Both the position numbers and the translations under genes were made by a program. From Byssochlamys sp. IMV 00236 (Eukaryota > Ascomycota > Eurotiomycetes > Eurotiales > Thermoascaceae), in NCBI GenBank assembly GCA_001931875.2, contig MSJH02000442.1, positions 1-27,441 of the forward strand: 27,441 bases of DNA. The letters run 5' to 3'. The number at the start of each line of letters is the position of its first letter. The stretch's first letter is position 1. This document shows positions 20,558 through 27,441 of this stretch, piece by piece. The notes beneath the pieces are model-generated. The model saw nothing but the letters and a program-made list of their open reading frames with translations. It searched no databases and was not told where the DNA came from.

Positions 20558-22405
20558 ATGAAGTCAACAACTCTTTCATCACCTGAAGACAAAAATATTG
20601 TACGAAAGGCATTACCAACTTCAGTAAGTAGACACTAGATTATAGCTATATAAAATATACCAATAATGGAATAGAAAATATTTACTGCAGCTGTTGCCCG
20701 ACTTTACGTTGCCAATCCTGATCCTTCCCAGTGGTCTTATTCAAGAGTATGGGGAGCTGCTGCATTCTGTATTGATAAAGCAAAGAACAATTCATTTTTT
20801 ATTAGAATAATAGATTTGGAGGTAAGTTTGTAATGATGAATACTAGATATCTTACATAAAATAAAGAGAGAAGCAGGTGTCATTTGGGAACAAGAGTTGT
20901 ATGAAGGATTTGAATATGTTCAAGATGCACCCTTCTTCCATACATTTGAAACAGACGTAAATAATGTCGAGAGAAAGAAAATTCAACTCTATATTCACAA
21001 CTATCTTTGACAGGACTGTCTAACAGGTTTAGAATTCGTGAGTGAGGAAGAGGCCGAAACATTTTATAAAAAGGTTCAGAACCGCCAATCGCTATATTCA
21101 AAAGTAAATGATCAAAAGGACAACACAGAGGGTCTATTTGGATTAAAAAAGGATAAACGCAAGAGCAAGATTGATAAAAATCATATCGGTATGCCAGCTG
21201 ACTTTAGGTAAGAGAAATAAAAATGGGAGAGAGAGCTCTTTGAATGACATGTCGAATGATAGACATTTAAGCCATATTGGCTATACTCCCGGAAAAGGAT
21301 TCAGTGTACAAAATAATGATCCTGAACTCAACGGTATTCTCAGTCAGCTACAAGCTCTTGGCATTTCGGCTGAAGAAATCAATGATAATCAAGAATTTAT
21401 CCAAGAGTTCTTACAACAAAACAATCAACAACAACAACAACAACATGCCTCACCTGCGCCTTCACCCATTCAACGCAAGAAGGCCCCACCTCCACCACCA
21501 CCACCAGGTTTGATCTCCTATTCATCATGCTATGTATTTTCGAGTAACTGACAAATCAATTAGGCAGACTTCATGGCGCTCCGCCACCCCCTCCTCCTCC
21601 AAGACGCCCAACCAATGTAAATAGCAGCAATGGCCATCCTGTCTCATCACCACCCCCTCCACCTCCTTCAAGAAGCCCAGTTCCCCCTCCTCCTTCGCGT
21701 GGAAGGCCAGCGCCCCCTCCACCGCCCGTCAGAAATAATGCTAATTCAACCATGCCGCCGCCACCTATGCGACCACACATGGCTCCTCCCGCTCCATCTG
21801 TACCAAGCAACGTTACACCCTCTGTTCCAGCACCTCCTCCACCACCAGTATCCAACATCCCAAGAAGCGGGGTACCGCCGCCTATGCCAAAGAGTAGTAT
21901 ACCAGTACCACCGCCTCCACCCGGACATGTTCCTGTGCCACCACCTATGCCAAAGAACAATATACCAGTACCTCCTCCTCCTCCGTCTGGAAATGTTCCT
22001 GCACCACCACCTATGCCAAAGAGCAATATACCAGTGCCTCCTCCACCACCACCATCTGGAAATGCTCCTGTACCGCCACCTATGCCTGGAAATGCTCCAC
22101 CCACTGCACCTATACCGGTTCCAGCTGGATCTGATGGAAGAAGCGATCTGATGGCATCTATTCGAGCAGCAGGAGGATTTGGCAATCTGAAATCATCGGG
22201 TAAATTGAAAAAGGCAGCAACAGTCGAACGCAGTCCGACCTTGACGACAGCAACAACAACAACAACAGCAGCAGCAGCAGTAACTGGTGCTGCAGCCGGC
22301 GCTGCAGGTGGTGATTTGGCATCAAGCTTAGCAAATGTATTAAAACAACGTAAACAAGCCATGCAAAGCGACGATGAAGACGATGAAGAAGATGAATGGG
22401 AATAA
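20558..22405 (+). CDS. WASP/Las17 family actin nucleation promoter (6 exons)
   Basis: Activates the Arp2/3 complex to build branched actin at endocytic sites. Exons by eye: 20558-20623, 20675-20821, 20867-20956, 21014-21207, 21263-21507, 21564-22405; 527 aa. Domains: WH1/EVH1 about 15-125 (RLYVANPDPSQW; HTFETDDCLTGLEFVSEEEA); CRIB/GBD about 158-230 (HIGMPADFR-HLSHIGY then DPELNGILSQL); a short Gln run; a long proline-rich region about 240-430 with tandem repeats of roughly 20 residues; WH2 about 442-462 (DLMASIRAAGGFGNLKSSGK); central helix about 498-515 (LANVLKQRKQAMQ); and an acidic end with the penultimate Trp (DEDDEEDEWE) that contacts Arp2/3. An Ala/Thr-rich spacer separates WH2 from the central helix. 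Start chosen because it is the first ATG and leads directly into WH1. The CRIB/GBD suggests control by a Rho-family GTPase, as in animal WASP. Confidence 0.95.
21866..22097 (+). repeat. Coding minisatellite in the WASP proline-rich region
   Basis: About four imperfect copies of a unit of roughly 60-66 nt, encoding variants of PPPMPK(S/N)(S/N)IPVPPPPP followed by a Gly-containing linker (GHVPV, SGNVPA, SGNAPV). The DNA copies are clearly similar (for example the repeated ccacctatgccaaagag words near 21884, 21944 and 22007). The last copy is truncated to PPPMPGNAP. The repeat adds SH3- and profilin-type binding sites. Confidence 0.75.
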
Positions 22406-22666
22406 TAATAATAAAAAATAGGGATGGTACTTTAGACCACAAAGATGTTTGTATTTGTTACTAAAAGCACGCGCCTTTAATTCTTTTCTGGTATCCATAT
22501 AAACAATGCATGGTTTAAACGCGCGCTGCATCATTTTAAATCATTCTCCAAGATCCAAGTCCAATGTTACTTGTGTATTGAGAGGGGCGCACCTAGGAAG
22601 TCGCCTGTAATATCGTTCCAGCACATATCCATAATATCACCTTTTTTTTTCTGTAATTGATCGCAC
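22406..22666. promoter_or_regulatory. WASP 3' region and TFB1 promoter
   Basis: A 261-nt gap between two plus-strand genes. AATAAA at 22410-22415 lies right after the WASP stop. Two GC-rich words in an otherwise AT-rich gap, CACGCGCC (22468-22475) and AAACGCGCGCT (22517-22527), contain ACGCG cores like those of fungal MluI-box sites. A T-run lies just before the TFB1 leader. Regulatory meaning is inferred. Confidence 0.4.
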
Positions 22667-24960
22667 ATGTGGGAGCCTAATGAACAATTACTTCTTCGAG
22701 CGCCTGTTCGTTATAAGAAACAAGACGGTACCCTCTTTGTCACTCCAAAACGAGTAGCCTATCAACAACAAGGTTCTTCGCAGTTAACACCTTCGATTTA
22801 TTATAATGACATTGCAGGTAAGGAGAGGACAATACACATTGATTAGTTGCAATTAAACCTGTTCAAAAAAGGACTTGCTCAAACACCCGAGAGTTCACCC
22901 AAAGTCCTGCTCAAGATCTCTCTAAAAGTTGCAGGAGCAAAAGATTATACGTTTCAATTTACATCAGCAAAGAACCTTCAAGAGCGTGAAGCAGTCAAGT
23001 TACAAGTAGCCGAACTACTTGCTCGTGCAAGAGGTACATCCGTCAGTGCTACAACAACAACAACAACAACAGCAACAACAACGCCTGTGACAACACCAGC
23101 AACTCCTCTTTCGACATCTACTCCGTCACCGTCAACACCTACGGGAGCATCTCAACACACGTCGGCTATACCTTCACCAGCGACTCGATCGCCGCTTCCC
23201 AGTACACCGGGGAGTCCACGCAATCCACGACAGGAAGAATTTAATGATAGAAAGGCTTTATTGATGTCAAGTAGAGAATTACAAACGCTTCATAAAGAAC
23301 TCGTGGTTGTGGGCAAAAGTGTAGACGAAGAAGAGTTTTGGGCAAGTCCTTATGTGAAGCGTATTCGACAGGTATATAAGTGATATTAAAAACATGGGAC
23401 TAAAGGAGGATATAGAAATTGAAAAAGGACGCAATTTCGCGAGAAGGGAAACAGAAAGGAAAGTCTTCAAGAATGGTAGAGTTAAAACCTGGACAGCAAG
23501 AAGGATCGGATGTCAAATATACATTAACAAGTCAAATCATTCATAACATTTTTACAGAATTTCCTTCAGGTAAACATACATATATATACAACACTATATG
23601 ATGATGACTTAAATGATATAAGTGAAAAGAGCATATGACGCCAATGTTCCAGACAAGGTAAAGAAAAAAAAAACGTTTATACACAAGAGAGACTTGATAT
23701 TTTAAATAGATGACAGAACAAGCGTTTTGGAAAAGGTTTTTAGCATCTGAATTCTTTCATCGATCTCGAACGGGAGGACGATCTCAACTTACACCTTATG
23801 ATGATATTTTCGACAAGTGTCTTCAAGAAGAAGATGAAGGTACCTAATGATTTAAACGATATAAGATCTAATGACAGACGATAGAAAATTCAAAACCACC
23901 CACATTGACACGTATGGAGAAAATTCGATTTGATATTGATCTGTCTGCTACTCAGGAAGATCACATCGAGGTAAGAAACAATGGGGATATCCACATTGTA
24001 TTCATCATGTGTAGAGTGGAAACGCACCCGATTTTACAATGAAACCTGGTCGAGAGGCACAGTCATTACCGCTCATTCGTAGATTTAATAGACATTCTAT
24101 GCGTGTATTAGAAACAGCCATCAAGTGAGTAGTTGTCATCTTGGACGATGAATAAACAACTTATCTCTTCGTATAGTAATAAACCAAAACCAGAAGCTTC
24201 TCATGAAGATGAAATAGAGAAAGAGATTGTCATTCCAGACTTGCTTGATGAAAAGCCTTCAGAAAAGATTATATTAGATATCCAAGATACAAAACGATAC
24301 TTTGAGAGTCAATCAGGAGGAGTAGACCAAGTCAAGATGACAGAAGATGTAAGTTGAATTTTGGAGTGTAGAACATTATCTTTATTATAGCAAATCAACT
24401 TTAGGAAACAAGAGAATTGCTCAGTGGATATAAAAGAAAGTTTGAACACTGGCAACCCAATTTATCAAAACAAACAATACCAACAGGAGCAGCGGATGGT
24501 GTTTGCACAGATCTTACAAGCACGATTAAAAAGAAAGCCAGGCATGTTGATAAAACGTCTTCTGGTATATACATATATACGATTATGCAACTTAGCAATG
24601 TCTTTACTATTTTGTATAGATTTCAAATTACCAAGTGCAGTACAACAAAAGATCCAAAGCTATCATTCTGCAACGAATGAAATACTAAGACACTTTTGGT
24701 CATCTTATGAACCTTACAAACCCGATAAAAACAATCGAATGACTGAAGGTTTAAAACGACAGCAAGAGAAATTAAAGGAGATTTTAATATCCGTTGTCAG
24801 TTACGAAGGTGATCCAGATAAATGTAAACAGGTAAGTTTTATTTTTCAAATCATTGTATTCCCCCCTATATAACATATCCTTCAGACTCTTGCTCCTCTT
24901 TTGACGGCTGTAAACAAGGCATTAGAGGCGGCTAAGAAGCGTGTACAAAGAAAACGATAA
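22667..24960 (+). CDS. TFB1: TFIIH core subunit p62/Tfb1 (11 exons)
   Basis: Core subunit of general transcription and repair factor TFIIH, used in RNA polymerase II initiation and nucleotide excision repair. Exons by eye: 22667-22817, 22872-23371, 23416-23569, 23623-23657, 23710-23839, 23885-23970, 24015-24124, 24177-24348, 24405-24564, 24620-24831, 24886-24960; 594 aa. PH-like domain about 8-105 (KKQDGTLFVTPKRVAY; SIYYNDIAG). A Thr/Pro/Ser-only linker spans about 105-172. BSD1 is about 173-217 (EEEFWASPYVKRIR), BSD2 about 245-305 (MTEQAFWKRFLASEFFHRSR). The C-terminal part has LLSGYKRKFEHWQPNL and EILRHFWSSYEP, as in p62/Tfb1. Exon 2 needs the AAG acceptor at 22871 and exon 9 the TTTAG acceptor at 24404; nearer alternatives break the family match. 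The start is the first ATG that reads into the PH domain. Confidence 0.95.
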
Positions 24961-26215
24961 TGTACATACTAAGCATATACACACGCTTCATAATAAAGCT
25001 CTTTTTTATGTAAAACCTTTTTTTTTTTTTTTTTACCCATCTCTCTGCAATGGAGACGAAATGTCGGTAATAAATGGAAAACAAGTGTGCTGTATACAAT
25101 ATCCTGTCTGATATACGCTCAACAATGAATGTGAGCTTAAATAGAATGATGAGTTGTAAGAAAACACGTATATTTTGCTTTGATTAACGTTCAATCACAT
25201 TGATTGCTTTAATAAGCAAGACTCAAAGAACAAGGTACATTCGTTTCTGGCAATTAATTGAATGTAGGACAATGCTTTGATTGGCTATTATTCTTATTTT
25301 GCATTAAAGAAGGACTGTTTATATCAAAGGGACATGTTTGTCTTGTTTAATGAATCTAGTATCTTTGATGACTATTGTGGTTTTTTATAGCCTTGTCGGA
25401 ATCATTAATAATAAGTGAAGGATCGTTATTTGTCTATTCAAGGGGTATTTATTCGTCATTTTACTGAGTGACATAAGCTGTTCTATACTCATCTTGCTTG
25501 GTACAATAATAAAGATCACTTGTCGTTTAAATTGCGGGAAAAAAAAAGTGAATATCTGTCGTATATTGGGGGAAAAAAAGAAGGAAAATAGTAACATTTA
25601 GTGGTAAACATGTTTAGATAAAAGCGTATAGGCAAGATAAGCATCCTTTTACTGGTCTATACTTAACTTGAAAGGAGAAGGAGGGGACAATTTGGCCGAA
25701 TAACATATAGTAGCCTTTCTTCTGTACTATTTATTATTTCTTAATCATTTCATTTTCGTGTTCATAGAAAGCACATTCTAAATATTAATTATGCTATCAT
25801 CTCCTTTTTTTTTTTTTTTTGTCTTCAGTTTATTTCGAATAAAAATACACATAACCTCACAAACTTTTTCTTTGTCTGATTCTATTACAAAACTAAATAC
25901 AACAATCACTTTGAAGATGGATAAATCATCCAAAGAGTGATTGGAATTTTTGATGAAAGTTGCCAATTATGGAACGCCTCCAGCACGAAGACAGCTTTAT
26001 GTCAAGTCTTTTAGGAGCCCCCAAAAGAAGTTCGAATAAAAGCACTTTCTTTTTATGAAACCATCTTTATGACCCCATTTCTTTGTTTTATTTATTCAAG
26101 TATTAAAAATATATAAAATACAATATTCATTTACAAGTGTTTGTCGAATAGTCAGGTTTGAGCAGATTATAGGTAATATGCAACTATCTTTCAAAATGTG
26201 AATAAAAAGAAATAG
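24961..26215. other. AT-rich spacer after TFB1
   Basis: Apart from the TFB1 polyadenylation signal and T-runs (about 25019-25034 and 25804-25820) I see no gene. Open frames are short and low-complexity. The part near 25960-26215 might hold the decayed C-terminal half of the adjacent transposase, but I could not find its later catalytic motifs. Confidence 0.5.
24992..24997 (+). terminator. TFB1 polyadenylation signal (AATAAA)
   Basis: AATAAA 32 nt after the TFB1 stop, followed within 25 nt by a long T-run, a common arrangement at fungal transcript ends. Confidence 0.6.
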
Positions 26216-26835
26216 TCAACTAAAGTCATTCGCCTTACTATAAAACCAGTAAAATGTGCAGTGGACTCATCAGACCAAACAACCTGCTCTCACTATTCAG
26301 GTGCTTATTTTACCCCTTTCTTCTTTCTGACCTGACACAAGAGAAGGTGATGAAGCCCATTTTTTTGATCTATTTTGTGAAAGTCTTTGAATAAACATCA
26401 ATGCCTGAAGCCTTCGCTAACTTCCAATAGTCTTTTAAAGCTATTCATTAGACTACGACGGACTGCTGTCTTCATTCGAGTTTTCTGAAGCTCTGTCATC
26501 TTCTTTTCCCTTACAGGCCAACTATATGGTAAAGGAGAGCTCGTGTCCCAGATATCTATTCATGATCTTATGCATGAGTCAGTTACTCCAAATTGACGTC
26601 CAATCTCAGCAAACGATCCCAAGCGTCCATAATCAATCAGTTCAAGCTCTTTATAATGAGTATTGATGATTTTATTCAAGATTCTATATTCAGATGGTGT
26701 TTTCTCATTTAGTGAAATATTAAGATAAATACGCACAAAGATTAAAACTTGAACTTTGTTCCAGTGACCACGCATTCCCTCCTTGATAAAAGGCGCGATT
26801 GACCTCAAGAACTGCTCTAATTCAAACGGCTAAAA
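26216..26835 (-). pseudogene. Decayed Tc1/mariner-like transposase
   Basis: On the minus strand an open stretch (26835 down to about 26560) ends in a helix-turn-helix-like segment, GSFAEIGRQFGVTDSCIRS. After a stop, the same frame goes on through a basic stretch with RMKTAVRRSL. A little further, after more stops, QVVWSDESTAHF (about 26285-26250) appears; SDES is the usual context of the first catalytic Asp in Tc1/mariner DDE/D transposases. The order (DNA-binding helix, linker, first catalytic Asp) fits a transposase with several stops and small lesions. The other two catalytic residues and terminal inverted repeats were not found, so it is called a dead fragment. The N-terminal extension before the helix-turn-helix is longer than in classic Tc1. 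Confidence 0.6.
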
Positions 26836-27441
26836 ATGAGAGAGAGAAGGCTGGTATCTTTTCTGTTCTAAAAGGAAATCAACCTTTCAGTCGACTTCTA
26901 AGCGTCTCTTATTAAATATCATTATACAATACATTTGAAGATTGCTCATCATTAAATCAGCTATTTTTTTTAAATATCTAATGCCAGTTGTTTGTATTGT
27001 CTGCATTTCCCGTTTATTTACGATAACCACATTTCTGTCTCACTGGAAAGGAAGCTGACTTCAAGAAGTTATGTTTATCATTTAAGAATCGTAGAAAGAG
27101 AGAGAGAGAAGGCGTGTATGTGAGTTGCTACTGGAAAAGGAAACAAAAAGGATAGGCATACTAGAGAGCATATACAATGTTAAATGGACTTAAATGATCT
27201 ACCTTTTACCAGACCAGAGATTAGCGGTAAAGTAGGCTGTCCCTCCCTTTCCATGGATCACAAAATGCGTGTCCCGCGGGCAGTGATGCCGTTCTTTGTG
27301 TAATCGAAAATAATATTGCTGTTCAAATGATCTAGACTAACACCATGCCAATAACGATTGGCAAAACACGCCATTTGCAGTAATTTAGATAATTGGGAAA
27401 CTGGGAGAAATAAGCAATCAGCGTACATGATTTCTTAATGC
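26836..27441. other. Right-edge spacer
   Basis: About 600 nt to the window end with no supportable gene. It contains short GA runs (about 26838 and 27098). One open frame near 27181 begins with ATG but soon stops. Nothing else recognised. Confidence 0.5.

Noticed and set aside
21571..22362. Long glycine/valine-rich open frame (263 codons) on the minus strand
   Set aside because: It is the antisense shadow of the WASP proline-rich exon: proline codons (CCN) read as glycine (NGG) on the other strand. No start context, domain or intron structure of its own.
22818..22846. 29-nt intron ending at TTAG in the TFB1 PH domain
   Set aside because: Too short and puts the next exon out of frame; the acceptor at 22871 restores the family-like DIAG-L junction.
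24391..24404. Acceptor at 24390 for TFB1 exon 9
   Set aside because: It is open but reads in the wrong frame for the C-terminal p62 region; the acceptor at 24404 gives LLSGYKRKFEHW and agrees with the next exon's phase.
1..27441. CRISPR array, bacterial operon or phage-like module
   Set aside because: No regularly spaced direct repeats, no Shine-Dalgarno-led gene clusters; genes are intron-rich and eukaryotic.

Overview
The window looks like nuclear DNA of an early-diverging fungus, most likely Mucoromycota (Mucorales-like). It is AT-rich with many poly-A/poly-T tracts. Most introns are short (about 45-60 nt, GT..AG), and nearly every gene can be rebuilt only by splicing several small exons. 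The gene set is fungal or opisthokont, and the transposon relics include a DIRS-type reverse transcriptase/RNase H and a Tc1/mariner-like transposase. The species assignment is inference; no marker gene fixes it.

Layout. 43-3426 (+): SPT16, large subunit of the FACT histone chaperone, 7 exons, complete. 3427-6144: gene-free AT-rich spacer. 6145-7892 (+): a double PHD-finger protein of the Rco1/Cph1 type (Rpd3S/Clr6 complex II), 10 exons. 7893-13098: a 5.2-kb gene-poor stretch with a decayed DIRS-like retrotransposon on the minus strand (about 10340-11600). 13099-14552 (+): an AAAP-family amino-acid transporter, 3 exons. 14772-15294 (+): a small four-helix membrane protein that I do not recognise. 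15351-17752 (-): cytoplasmic dynein intermediate chain, 10 exons, tail-to-tail with the small gene. 18109-20085 (+): an unrecognised membrane-anchored, possibly propeller-like protein, head-to-head with the dynein gene. 20558-22405 (+): WASP/Las17 with WH1, CRIB/GBD, polyproline, WH2 and acidic parts, 6 exons. 22667-24960 (+): TFIIH subunit p62/Tfb1, 11 exons. 24961-27441: spacer with a decayed Tc1/mariner-like transposase on the minus strand.

The genes do not form one pathway. Three act in transcription or chromatin (FACT, a PHD subunit of a histone deacetylase complex, TFIIH) and two in the cytoskeleton (dynein, WASP). This mix is ordinary for a fungal chromosome arm. I see no operon-like or defence-like system. 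The items most worth following up are the two unrecognised membrane proteins, the crossed polyadenylation signals of the convergent pair, the paired CCAAT boxes in the divergent promoter, and the metazoan-like CRIB/GBD in a fungal WASP. All exon boundaries were placed by eye from frame, splice consensus and family resemblance; they have not been tested against RNA.
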